A stretch of DNA of 64,000 nt from Pseudomonas putida. Its GTDB lineage: Bacteria; Pseudomonadota; Gammaproteobacteria; Pseudomonadales; Pseudomonadaceae. Shown one piece after another: positions 41,747-50,216 of this stretch (within the stretch, counting starts at the first letter, position 1; each line of letters begins with the position of its first letter). A model generated the notes under the pieces. The model was given only the letters and a program-made list of their open reading frames with translations. It searched no databases and was not told the DNA's origin. The position numbers were made by a program, and so were the translations under genes. The stretch spans positions 5,509,501-5,573,500 of the forward strand of contig NZ_CP018846.1 in the NCBI RefSeq assembly GCF_002025705.1, read 5' to 3'.

Positions 41747-44700
41747 TCAGTGTTGGGTTTTAGTGCTGTTTTCAGGCTCGCGGATCTTGTACCAGGCCAC
41801 ATACAGCGCCGGCAGGAACAGCAGCGTCAGCAGGGTTGCGACGATGATCCCGCCGATCATGGCGTAGGCCATCGGCCCCCAGAACACCTCACGGGCAATC
41901 GGGATCATGCCCAGGCTGGCTGCCGCCGCGGTCAGCAGGATCGGCCGGCGCCGGTGGTTGGTGGCCTCCACCACCGCATCCCACGGCGACAGGCCCTGGG
42001 CCGTGAACTCGTCGATCTGGGTCACCAGGATCACCGAGTTACGAATGATGATGCCCGCCAGCGCAAGGATGCCGAGAATAGCCACAAAGCCCATCGGCGT
42101 ACCCGTCGGCACCAGCGCCAGCACCACACCGATCAGCCCCAACGGCGCCACGCTGACCACCAGGAACAGCTTCTGCACGCTGTGCAGCTGGATCATCAGG
42201 AAGGTCGCCATCAGGAACAACATCAGCGGAATCACCTTGCGGATCGGCCCTTGGGCCTTGGCGCTCTCCTCCACGGTACCGCCAGTGGCCACTTCGAAGC
42301 CCACGGGCAGCTTGCTGGCGAACTCGTCGATCTTCGGCTTCAGCTGGGCCACCAGGTCGGTAGGCTGGATATCACCGTTGACCGAGGCCTTGATGGTGAT
42401 GGTCGGCTTGCGGTCGCGGCGCCATACCAGTGGCTGTTCCAGCTCGTAACGCACAGTGGCGAACGACAGCAGCGGGATCGAGGTGCCGTTGGGCGTGAGA
42501 ATCTGCAGGTTCTGCAGGGTATCGGGCGAACCGCGCTCGCTGTCCTCGGCGCGGGCGACCACGTCGACCAGGTAGATATTGTCGTTGACCTGGGTGATTT
42601 CCACGCCGCTGACAATGCTGTTCATCACGTTGGCCACGTCTTCCGACGACAACCCCAGCTGGCGTGCCTTGTCCTGGGCGATTTCCACGCGCAGCACCTT
42701 ACCGGGCTCGTTCCAGTCGTAGATCATCTCGCCGATATGCTCGTTCTGGTCAAGCAAGGTGGCCAGGTCGATGGCGTGCTTGCGCACCTCGTCGATGTTG
42801 GCGCCGCTGACCCGGTACTGGATCGGCCGGCCCACCGGCGGGCCCATCTCCAGCGATTGCACGTTGGTGCCGATGCCGACGAACTCTTCGTGCAGGATCT
42901 TTTGCAGGCGCTGCATCATGCCCTTGCGCTCTTCGAAGCCCTTGCTGACGATCACCAGCTGCGCGTAGTACGGGTTCTGCAACTGCTGGTCGAGGGGCAG
43001 GTAGAAGCGAATGGCGCCCTGGCCAATGTAAGTGCTCCAGTGCACCAGGTCCGGGTCATCCTTGATCCGAGCCTCGAAGCGGTCGACCACCTTGCGGGTT
43101 TCCTCGATCGAGGCGTTCTGCGGCAGGTTAAGGTCGACGAGAATCTCCGGGCGGTCCGATGAAGGGAAGAACTGGTTCTGCACAAAGCGCTCGCAAAAAA
43201 TTGCCAGGGCGAACAGCAGCACGGTGCCGATGATGGTCAGCCAGCGGTTGCGCATGCACCACAGCAAGCCATGCTCGAAGGCCCGGCCGACGCGCCCCGG
43301 CTCGGCCTCATGGGCCTTGAGCTTGGAGCTGCTGAGAATATGCACGCCCAGCACCGGGGCGAAGAACACCGCCACCACCCACGACACCATCAGCGCCACC
43401 GCAATCACTGCGAACAGCGTGTAGGTGTATTCACCAGCAGAGCTGGCGTTGAGGCCGATGGGCACAAAGCCGGCAACCGTGACCAATGTACCGGTGAGCA
43501 TGGGGAACGCCGTCGAGGTATAGGCGAACGTGGCCGCCTGCTCCTTGCTCTCGCCCATCTCCAAGCGCGTGACCATCACCTCGACCGTGATCATCGCGTC
43601 ATCCACCAGCAGGCCGAGGGCGATGATCAGCGCCCCCAGCGAAATCCGCTGCATGGTGATGCCGCTGTATTCCATGAACACGAATACCATCGCCAGCACC
43701 AGTGGTATCGAGCAGGCCACCACCAGGCCGGCGCGCACGCCAAGGCTGACGAAACTCACCGCCAGCACGATCACCACCGCTTCGAACAGCGCGCTGGTGA
43801 AGCCCCCGACCGCCTGCTTGACCACTACGGCCTGGTCCGAGACGGTGTGCACGCCGACGCCGATCGGCAGGTCTTCGATCACCCGGTCCATGCGCTTTTT
43901 CAGCGCCGCGCCAAAGACCTGCATGTTGCCACCGGCCTTCATGCCGATGGCCAGGCCAATGGCGGTCTGGCCGTTGTAGCGGAACATCGGTGACGGCGGG
44001 TCGACGTAGCCGCGCTGGATATCGGCGATGTCGGCCAGGCGGAAGAAGCGGTCGTTGATCTTCAGGTTGACGGTCTTCAGGTCCTTTTCCGAAGCGAACT
44101 GCCCGGTGGTGCGCACCGAAATGCGTTCAGGGCCGGCCTCGATCACCCCGGCCGGGGTCACCGCGTTCTGCGATTGCAGGGCCTGCATGACCTGGCGCTG
44201 GTCGATGCCCAGAGCGGCCAGTTTGCGGGTCGAGAAGTTCAGGTACAGCACCTCGTCCTGGGTGCCGATCAGTTCGATCTTGCCGATGTTGGGCACATCG
44301 CGCACTTCGGCCCGCGCCTGTTCCACGTAGTCACGCAACTGGCGCAGGGTGAGGCCGTCGGCGGTGAAGGCGTAGACCGAGCCGAACACGTCGCCGAATT
44401 CATCGTTGAAACCAGGGCCCTGGATGCCAGCGGGGAATTCGCCGCGGATGTCCTGGATCTTCTTGCGCACCTGGTACCAGATTTCCGGGATGTCCTTGGC
44501 CTTGGTGGTGTCGCGCAGGTACACATACACCGTGGACTCACCCGGGCGGGTGTAGCTCTTGGTGTAGTCGAGGGAATCGAGTTCCTCGAGCTTCTTCTCG
44601 ATGCGGTCGGTGACCTGGTAAAGCGTTTCGTCCTGGGTCGCGCCAGGCCAGCGGGTCTGGATCACCATGGTCTTGATGGTGAACGAAGGGTCCTCCTCAC

Positions 44701-44812
44701 GGCCAAGGTTGAAGTACGAAAAAATGCCCATCAGCAGGCCGACGAACATCAGGTACCAGACGAACGATTGATGCTTGAGCGCCCATTCGGACAGGTTGAA
44801 GCTTCCTTTCAT
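41747..44812 (-). CDS. triC: RND efflux pump inner-membrane transporter (TriC type)
   Basis: A 1021-residue RND transporter with 12 membrane helices and two large periplasmic loops. The N-terminus (FNLSEWALKHQSFVWYLMFV, GREEDPSFTIKTMVI) and the acidic pair in helix 4 (ALGLLVDDAMITVE) are clear. Two adaptor genes precede it, as in TriABC of P. aeruginosa, a triclosan pump that needs both adaptors. The outer-membrane factor is not encoded here. It overlaps the upstream adaptor by 4 nt. Confidence 0.9.
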   Translation of the reverse strand: MKGSFNLSEWALKHQSFVWYLMFVGLLMGIFSYFNLGREEDPSFTIKTMVIQTRWPGATQDETLYQVTDRIEKKLEELDSLDYTKSYTRPGESTVYVYLRDTTKAKDIPEIWYQVRKKIQDIRGEFPAGIQGPGFNDEFGDVFGSVYAFTADGLTLRQLRDYVEQARAEVRDVPNIGKIELIGTQDEVLYLNFSTRKLAALGIDQRQVMQALQSQNAVTPAGVIEAGPERISVRTTGQFASEKDLKTVNLKINDRFFRLADIADIQRGYVDPPSPMFRYNGQTAIGLAIGMKAGGNMQVFGAALKKRMDRVIEDLPIGVGVHTVSDQAVVVKQAVGGFTSALFEAVVIVLAVSFVSLGVRAGLVVACSIPLVLAMVFVFMEYSGITMQRISLGALIIALGLLVDDAMITVEVMVTRLEMGESKEQAATFAYTSTAFPMLTGTLVTVAGFVPIGLNASSAGEYTYTLFAVIAVALMVSWVVAVFFAPVLGVHILSSSKLKAHEAEPGRVGRAFEHGLLWCMRNRWLTIIGTVLLFALAIFCERFVQNQFFPSSDRPEILVDLNLPQNASIEETRKVVDRFEARIKDDPDLVHWSTYIGQGAIRFYLPLDQQLQNPYYAQLVIVSKGFEERKGMMQRLQKILHEEFVGIGTNVQSLEMGPPVGRPIQYRVSGANIDEVRKHAIDLATLLDQNEHIGEMIYDWNEPGKVLRVEIAQDKARQLGLSSEDVANVMNSIVSGVEITQVNDNIYLVDVVARAEDSERGSPDTLQNLQILTPNGTSIPLLSFATVRYELEQPLVWRRDRKPTITIKASVNGDIQPTDLVAQLKPKIDEFASKLPVGFEVATGGTVEESAKAQGPIRKVIPLMLFLMATFLMIQLHSVQKLFLVVSVAPLGLIGVVLALVPTGTPMGFVAILGILALAGIIIRNSVILVTQIDEFTAQGLSPWDAVVEATNHRRRPILLTAAAASLGMIPIAREVFWGPMAYAMIGGIIVATLLTLLFLPALYVAWYKIREPENSTKTQH

Positions 44813-45876
44813 TGCGCATCCTCGTCGAAGGTGACCTTCTGGCCAGGCTTGAGGCTGTTCACGCCCGCAGTCACCACGCGCTCGCCAGGCTGCACGCCCG
44901 AGGCCAGGACGATGCTGTCGGCAGTACGGTCGATCAGGGTGACGTCACGGGTGCCCACAGTCTTCTGCTGGGTGTCGATCACCCAGACCTGCGTCTTGCC
45001 GTCACGCTCGAACAGGGCACTCAAAGGCAGCTCGCTGCGCGGGGACACCTCCGAGCTCAGGGTCACACTGATCGCGGTGCCCAGGTGGAACGCCGCCGGT
45101 GTGCTTGCCAGGGTCAGGCGGGCGCGGCGGGTGCGGGTGGCAGAGTCGGCCTGGGGCTCCAGTTCGCGCAGGCTGGCGGTGGTGTTGATGGTTGGGTCGA
45201 GTTGCAAGGCGACGGTGAAGGTCAGGTCTTTGTTCAACTGCTCGGCCAGGCCGATGGGCAGGTCGATCACCGCTTCCTTCACGTCTGGCCTGGCCAGGGT
45301 GACCACGGCTTGGCCTGCAGTAACGGTTTGCCCGGCTTCGGCCTGCCAGGCTGTGATAACCGCAGCGTGGTCAGTGCGCAAGGTGCTGTAGTCGAGCTGG
45401 TCGCGGGCCTGGCTGAGCGCGGAGCGCGCCTGCTCCAGCGCAGCACTGGTCGTTTTCAGATTGGTCTGGGCGATATCCAGCTGGGCCTGGGCACCCACAC
45501 CACGGTCATACAGCTGTTGCTGGCGACGGGCATCGGCCTGGGCGTTGATCCACTGTGCCTGCACCTTGGCCAGGTCGCCTTCGGCGGCGCGCAACTGGTT
45601 CTGCTGGTCGGTGGGGTCGAGCGTGGCCAGGGTATCGCCCGGCTTGACCTGGGCGCCCACATCCAGCCAACGCCGAGCTATGCGCCCGCCAACCCGGAAG
45701 CCCAAGGTACTTTCGAAGCGCGCCTCGATAAGCCCGGCAAAGCGCCCCAGCTGCGACTGCACCTGTGGCTCGACCTTGACCGACAACACTGGCCGGATCG
45801 GCTCGGGGGCTTCTTCCTCGCTACCGCAGGCGGCCAGCAGCATGCCGGCCGACAGCATCAGCAGCAGGCGCTTCAT
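44809..45876 (-). CDS. triB: RND efflux adaptor lipoprotein (TriB type)
   Basis: A 355-residue periplasmic adaptor. The lipobox LLAAC (about residues 13-17) predicts lipid anchoring. Lipoyl-like halves flank a coiled-coil hairpin (about 90-180, GDLAKVQAQWINAQADARRQ ...), followed by beta-barrel strands. It overlaps both neighbours by 4 nt (ATGA), indicating coupled translation of all three pump genes. Confidence 0.9.
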   Translation of the reverse strand: MKRLLLMLSAGMLLAACGSEEEAPEPIRPVLSVKVEPQVQSQLGRFAGLIEARFESTLGFRVGGRIARRWLDVGAQVKPGDTLATLDPTDQQNQLRAAEGDLAKVQAQWINAQADARRQQQLYDRGVGAQAQLDIAQTNLKTTSAALEQARSALSQARDQLDYSTLRTDHAAVITAWQAEAGQTVTAGQAVVTLARPDVKEAVIDLPIGLAEQLNKDLTFTVALQLDPTINTTASLRELEPQADSATRTRRARLTLASTPAAFHLGTAISVTLSSEVSPRSELPLSALFERDGKTQVWVIDTQQKTVGTRDVTLIDRTADSIVLASGVQPGERVVTAGVNSLKPGQKVTFDEDAQ

Positions 45877-46961
45877 AGCTCACCCCCTTGGGCCTTGGCA
45901 TCGATCTTCTGTACCTGCATGCCGGGGTGCAGCAGCTGCCCACCATTGACCACCACGGTCTCGCCAGCCTTCAGGCCGCTGGCGACCACGATCTTGCCGG
46001 TCAGGTAGCGGCTGACTTCGACCTTGCGCAATTCGACCTTGTCGCCCTCGCCCACCACCCACACAGCAGGTTCATGCAACGCCTTGGTCAATGCCGACCA
46101 CGGCAACTCGATGCTCGGCCGCCCCACCGCATTGGTGCTTGCAGTGACCGGCGCGCCCAGCTGCATGCCTGGCGGCACGTCCTTCAGCGCTACCTTGACC
46201 TGCACCGTGCCGCTTTGCGCCGACACGGTGGGGGTAATTTCGCGGACAAAGCCGTGAGCCTGGACCTTGGGGTCGTCCAGCAGGCTGACGATGACGCCGA
46301 CATCGCTCGGCGGCGCCACCAACAGCGATTCGTAGACGTTGAACACGGCATCGCGGTCGCCGTCACGGGCAAGGCTGAAGATCGGCATGGTCGCCTGAAC
46401 CACTTGGCCGACTTCGGCCTGACGCTGGGTGATCACACCGTCGGCTTCGGACACCAGCGCGGTGTAGCTCAGTTGTTCGTTGGCATTGGCCAGTTGCGCC
46501 TGGGCGGCCTTGAGCGCGCTCTGGTTGCTGCGCAGGGCGGCTTCGGCGGAATCGTATTCGCTCTGGCTGGTGTAGCCCTTGGGCAGCAGCTTCTGCTGGC
46601 GCACGAAGGCGGCGCTGGTCTGGGTGACCCGCGCCTGTGCGGCGAACACCTCGGCCTTGGCCGAGTCGACGTTGTTTTGCAGGTCTTTCGGGTCAAGCCG
46701 TGCCAATACCTGGTTGGCTTTTACATGGTCGCCGACATCGACGCTGCGCGAAATGATCTTGCCGCCCACCCGGAACGACAGATCCGTCTGCACCCGCGCC
46801 TGCACATCGCCGGTCAGGGTGACCCTGGCAGCGAAATCGGTGGGTGATACCTGTTGCACACCTACGCGTGGCAGTGTTTCGGTGGTTTCTTCCTTACTAC
46901 AGCCCGACAGCAGGGACACAACCCCCAGGCAGACGACCAACAGCGGACGTATCAACGTCAT
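45873..46961 (-). CDS. triA: RND efflux adaptor lipoprotein (TriA type)
   Basis: A 362-residue adaptor, paralogous to the next gene. Lipobox LLSGC lies at about 18-22. The lipoyl motif region (FRVGGKIISRSVDVGDHVKANQ), the helical hairpin and the barrel are in the usual order. It is first in the operon. Paired, non-identical adaptors are the mark of the TriABC type, in which they form heterodimers. Confidence 0.9.
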   Translation of the reverse strand: MTLIRPLLVVCLGVVSLLSGCSKEETTETLPRVGVQQVSPTDFAARVTLTGDVQARVQTDLSFRVGGKIISRSVDVGDHVKANQVLARLDPKDLQNNVDSAKAEVFAAQARVTQTSAAFVRQQKLLPKGYTSQSEYDSAEAALRSNQSALKAAQAQLANANEQLSYTALVSEADGVITQRQAEVGQVVQATMPIFSLARDGDRDAVFNVYESLLVAPPSDVGVIVSLLDDPKVQAHGFVREITPTVSAQSGTVQVKVALKDVPPGMQLGAPVTASTNAVGRPSIELPWSALTKALHEPAVWVVGEGDKVELRKVEVSRYLTGKIVVASGLKAGETVVVNGGQLLHPGMQVQKIDAKAQGGEL

Positions 46962-47233
46962 GCAGGCTCCTTGCTTGCGCGCAAATGATTCGTGGGATGC
47001 GACTGTCAGCGTAGTTCAGGGTTGGACAAACGGCACTGCCCACATGCGCAAGGGAAACATTCGAGGCCGGTACCACAGGGCAGGCTCGGCACAACTTATT
47101 CGTTGAAAACCTGGCATTTCTGTCAGTAGCCAATAGTCGCCAGGGCATTACATAGTCTACCCAACCGGTCGCCCCGCCAGTGGCATCACAAAAGAGGCCA
47201 GTCCCTGTTAACCCTTGACCCTTCGGAGGCCCC
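46962..47233 (+). promoter_or_regulatory. Gap with conserved upstream block of the first Rhs gene
   Basis: Besides the triA upstream region, this 272-nt gap holds a stretch at about 47060-47135 (GGGCAGGCTCGGCACAAC ... CATTTCTGTCAGTAGCCAA). It matches the block before the second Rhs gene at about 50033-50115. CGGAGG directly precedes the Rhs ATG. Confidence 0.55.
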
Positions 47234-48196
47234 ATGGGCGCTGCAAAAACTACACGCCGCTTCTACCAAAACAACCATGTTTGCACCGAACTAGGCGGCT
47301 CTGTGACACGCTCCATTTTCCGGCATCAGAACAGCCTCCTGGCGCTATGCACATCAGGTGCTGAGGAATCGCGTTCAATCATGGCAGTGGACAACTCCAA
47401 CACCGTCATGAGCGAATTGAGAGACTCCGGTAAGGCGCAGTTCGCTTATACCCCCTATGGCCGACGCACAGTACAAGGAGAATCGAACAACCCCTTGGCA
47501 TTCAACGGCGAGATACTGGATACGCCAACAGATTGTTACCTGCTGGGCAGTTATCGTCTGGCCAGTCCTGCAATCTACATATTCTATAGCGAGGATGACC
47601 AAAGCCCGTTCGGGAAGGGTGGACTGAACTCTAAGGCGTACTGTGCCGGGGACCCAGTGAACAACGTTGACCCCACTGGTCATTTTCCTGTATCCCGATT
47701 GCTCTATCCTGCGCTTGCAATTGGTGCGGCCGCATCAATAGCAACCCACATTGCAAAAGCTTTGGTAAACGACCCCAAAGCCCAAAAAATCCTAGGTATA
47801 TCAAATATGGTTATTGATTTTGCCGCTGGGGCTCTACTGGGAGGCGTGCTCGCTCGCCGTCTGGTGAAAGCACCTCAGCTGCAAAACAACTTTCAACCCT
47901 CACAACGCACCATTAATAGCCAACAAACTCCTGCAGTCTCTAATAGCGTTCTCAATGCACCTGCCTTTTCAAGACAGCGTCAAATCCCGTCAAGTGTTAA
48001 TGAAAATGTCTATTTTATGTCCCGTACAAATAAAGTTGTACTGCAATATTCCCCTCAGCCTGCCCTGCAAAACCCAGAACCTCCTGCATACAGCCAAGTG
48101 GCAGGGGTTACGTCTCTCAACAGTGCTCAACGGTGGCACTCCAGTCCCGCAAGCTCAGATACCTTTACCATGAGGGAAATCCGACAGAATACCTAA
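47234..48196 (+). CDS. Orphan Rhs-core protein 1 with membrane and PPxY tail
   Basis: A 320-residue protein with a short Rhs/YD core: RRFYQNNHVCTELGGSVTRS (about 8-27), the YTPYGRR ... NNPLAFNGE region and the core end DPVNNVDPTGHF (140-151). After this comes a variable tail with two hydrophobic segments (about 157-177 and 190-207), a Ser/Gln/Asn-rich part and a PPAY motif at 283-286. The YRL-P-I-F segment of the core is degenerate compared with the second copy. There is no long YD-repeat shell, signal peptide or clear immunity gene. Codon use becomes AT-richer in the tail. The function is unknown. Confidence 0.85.
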   Translation: MGAAKTTRRFYQNNHVCTELGGSVTRSIFRHQNSLLALCTSGAEESRSIMAVDNSNTVMSELRDSGKAQFAYTPYGRRTVQGESNNPLAFNGEILDTPTDCYLLGSYRLASPAIYIFYSEDDQSPFGKGGLNSKAYCAGDPVNNVDPTGHFPVSRLLYPALAIGAAASIATHIAKALVNDPKAQKILGISNMVIDFAAGALLGGVLARRLVKAPQLQNNFQPSQRTINSQQTPAVSNSVLNAPAFSRQRQIPSSVNENVYFMSRTNKVVLQYSPQPALQNPEPPAYSQVAGVTSLNSAQRWHSSPASSDTFTMREIRQNT

Positions 48197-48292
48197 AACC
48201 TGTGGTCGATAAAAAACGTACGTAGAGATCCTCTTCGAGTTAATGCCCGCTCGCTCTCACAGGGTGGCACAGGTCTTGAAACCTATGCTGTA

Positions 48293-48330
48293 CCTGTGTG
48301 CGGGTTTACCCGCGAAAGGGCCGGTACAGG
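48293..48330. repeat. Single REP unit
   Basis: One GTGTGCGGGTTTACCCGCGA unit lies between the Rhs 1 gene and the convergent DUF3077 gene. GGGTGGCACAGG at 48262 may be the remains of its partner. Confidence 0.6.
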
Positions 48331-48609
48331 TCAGAGCTGAACTGAAGCCTTGTTCAGTCCCAGCTCGATGTCATCGATCAGTGCTTTGGCAAAGCCACTG
48401 AGAATTCTCGCGGCACTACCAGCCAGCCGGTCATTTTCCATCTCGGCTTCGGTCGTCAAGTGATTGATGCACCCGAGCATTACGGAGAGTTCGGAGAAGG
48501 CATGGTTGAAGGGGATATTGGCCTGGACGCGGAAGAGGTCCATGCAGGTTTCGCGGCCGACGCTGCTGCTGTGTGATGGATGGGGAGCGTCTGGAGCAGA
48601 GTTGGTCAT
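48331..48609 (-). CDS. DUF3077-type small protein
   Basis: A 92-residue cytoplasmic protein. LFRVQANIPFNHAFSELSVM followed by LGCINHLTTEAEMENDRLAG resembles the Pseudomonas DUF3077 family, which occurs in many copies per genome with no known role. The ATG at 48609 has AGGAGAT. It lies convergent to Rhs gene 1, so it is not an obvious co-transcribed immunity gene. Confidence 0.7.
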   Translation of the reverse strand: MTNSAPDAPHPSHSSSVGRETCMDLFRVQANIPFNHAFSELSVMLGCINHLTTEAEMENDRLAGSAARILSGFAKALIDDIELGLNKASVQL

Positions 48610-49114
48610 GGTGGATCTCCTATATCTGGACAAGGAATTGCCACCTTCATCTTTCTCACGGATCAGGGCGGCAACCGTACGCGAGGTGAGAAACCGCGGA
48701 TATAGGAACGCAGCCAGACGTAAGTCTGCCCGCGCACGGTTGCCATGACGAAAGCACTATATCGTTGGGTTCTCACACCCAGTCCCAAGGACGTTATCCC
48801 TGGAGCATTTCCCCAGCAACAGAGCAGCTTCCACACGGCTCGTAGGATAATTCCCAAGCTGATCCGACTGAAGCCTTTGGTTTGAGTTGATGAAAAGTCG
48901 TACGCCTTCAGGGCCTCTTCGCGGGCATGCCCGCTCCCACAGGAATGTCGCCAGCCCCAAGCCAGTGCTGTACCTGTGGGAGCGGGCGCGCCCGCGAAGA
49001 GGCCGGCACAGCAATGCATGAGCTTCTGCCATATTCAGAAACCATCAGCCACCCGGTAACCCCCGCTTCAGCCACTACCTTTCAAAAGGAGGTTCAATTT
49101 CAAGGAAGATCAAA
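48610..49114. other. 505-nt gap: structured leader, REP pair and RAYT upstream region
   Basis: It holds a 14-nt inverted repeat (48670-48683 with 48731-48744) upstream of the DUF3077 gene, about 150 nt without recognisable features, and a REP pair (48911-48942 and 48973-49003) of the GCGGGC/GCCCGC type before the RAYT gene. A 27-codon minus-strand frame (48663-48746) begins MATVRGQTYVWLR but lacks a ribosome binding site. Confidence 0.6.
48911..49003. repeat. REP pair left of the RAYT gene
   Basis: Facing units CTTCGCGGGCATGCCCGCTC CCACAG and its complement with GCGCGC centre are separated by about 30 nt, about 110 nt upstream of the RAYT ATG. Together with the pair on the other side they bracket the transposase gene. 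Confidence 0.92.
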
Positions 49115-49570
49115 ATGCCGCTAGCCGAATCTCACCGATTACGTCGTGGGCGCTACTCCGAGCCAGGCAGGCTCTACCTGCTGACCACCATCACGCACCA
49201 ACGAAAACCACTGTTCCATGACTTCGACAATGCGCGCCTGGTGGTCAAACACCTGCGGGTTTCAAATGACATTCAGGATTGCCATTCCCTGGCCTGGGTA
49301 GTGATGCCGGACCACCTGCATTGGCTGGTCGAGCTGAAGGAGGTGGCATTGGGAACGTTGATGCGCAAGTTCAAATCACGCACAGCCATTGCGTTACGCA
49401 AGGCAGGTGTCAGGCACAAACCGATCTGGCAACCCGGTTACCATGACCATGCGCTGCGGCGAGAAGAGTGTGTGGTGCATGTAGCCCGGTACATTGTTGC
49501 CAATCCCTTGAGGGCAGGATTGGTCAGGAGTGTCAGGAACTATCCACACTGGGATGCGGTATGGTTTTGA
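49115..49570 (+). CDS. REP-associated tyrosine transposase (RAYT)
   Basis: A 151-residue single-domain Y1 transposase of the IS200/IS605-related RAYT group. The HUH motif is MPDHLHW (His67, His69) and the likely catalytic tyrosine is Tyr126 in ARYIVANPLRAGL. The N-terminal GRYSEPGRLYLLTTITHQRK is typical for the family. RAYTs are domesticated enzymes thought to have spread REP elements. REP pairs flank it on both sides, consistent with this. AAGGAAG precedes the ATG. Confidence 0.93.
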   Translation: MPLAESHRLRRGRYSEPGRLYLLTTITHQRKPLFHDFDNARLVVKHLRVSNDIQDCHSLAWVVMPDHLHWLVELKEVALGTLMRKFKSRTAIALRKAGVRHKPIWQPGYHDHALRREECVVHVARYIVANPLRAGLVRSVRNYPHWDAVWF

Positions 49571-49584
49571 ATCACTGTTGAGGC

Positions 49585-49668
49585 ATTCGCGGGCTTGCCC
49601 GCTCCCACAGGGATCACCAAAAGCCTGAAGGCTGTGATGTCCTTGTGGGAGCGGGCAAGCCCACGAAA
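49585..49668. repeat. REP pair right of the RAYT gene
   Basis: Facing units TTCGCGGGCTTGCCCGCTCC and GGAGCGGGCAAGCCCACGAA lie 15-100 nt after the RAYT stop. They end 9 nt before the stop codon of the displaced potI copy, so this pair probably marks the original end of the potI operon. Confidence 0.92.
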
Positions 49669-49676
49669 GGGACGGG

Positions 49677-50025
49677 TCAGGCGGACGCAGCCACCTGCGC
49701 CGGGCGCTTGACCTGCGGCTGCGAGGCGTTGGCCGCCGCACCCTCTTCGATAGCCTGCTGAATCGCCTTGCGACGACGCTCTTCAGCGCGGCGGCTGAAG
49801 AACCAGACGAAGAAGGTTACCAGCGACACCGACAGCAGGATCAGGCTGGCCACGGCGTTGATCTCAGGCTTCACGCCCAGACGCACCGCCGAGAACACTT
49901 CCATCGGCAAGGCGGTCGAACCAGTGTCGGACACGAAGCTGGCGAGTACCAGGTCATCCAACGACAGAGCGAACGACATCATGCTGCCCGTCGCCCGCGG
50001 CGCGATCATTGGGAGGGTGATCAGG
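49677..50025 (-). pseudogene. Displaced 3' fragment of potI/spuH
   Basis: 349 nt closely match the last 352 nt of the intact potI gene at 51195-51546, with only scattered changes and a stretch of well over 100 nt apparently identical in the middle. The encoded end LDDLVLASFVS...RRKAIQQAIEEGAAANASQ is that of potI. Similarity stops abruptly at 50025 (GATCAGG). The fragment has no start or ribosome binding site of its own. It is best read as the original potI 3' end cut off by arrival of the second Rhs segment. Confidence 0.93.
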
Positions 50026-50032
50026 TGTAAAG

Positions 50033-50116
50033 GGAGGCATTCCAATACCTGCGGCACAGGCTAGCCCTGGTACAACAGAATCATTGAGAAACTAGTATTT
50101 CTGCTAGTGGCCAAGG
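50033..50116 (+). promoter_or_regulatory. Conserved block upstream of Rhs gene 2
   Basis: The block (GGCATTCC ... GGTACAACAGAATCATTGAG ... ATTTCTGCTAGTGGCCAA) aligns with the region before Rhs gene 1, with the same order and nearly the same spacing of matching words. It probably carries the shared promoter or a recombination site. Confidence 0.5.
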
Positions 50117-50216
50117 GGCCCCGACCCTTACATGATTTAAACAATCTGATTACGTCGACAACATCAACAGTGTGTGGATGTTTTCTCAACCTGGCATTGA
50201 AACTAAGGAAAAACTC

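Noticed and set aside
48331..48609. DUF3077 gene as the immunity gene of Rhs protein 1
   Set aside because: It lies on the opposite strand with its own leader and belongs to a family found in many places without Rhs genes; no equivalent accompanies Rhs 2.
49677..50057. 126-codon frame as a separate small membrane protein
   Set aside because: The sequence is the C-terminal part of PotI with a few unrelated residues from the junction; no ribosome binding site is present.
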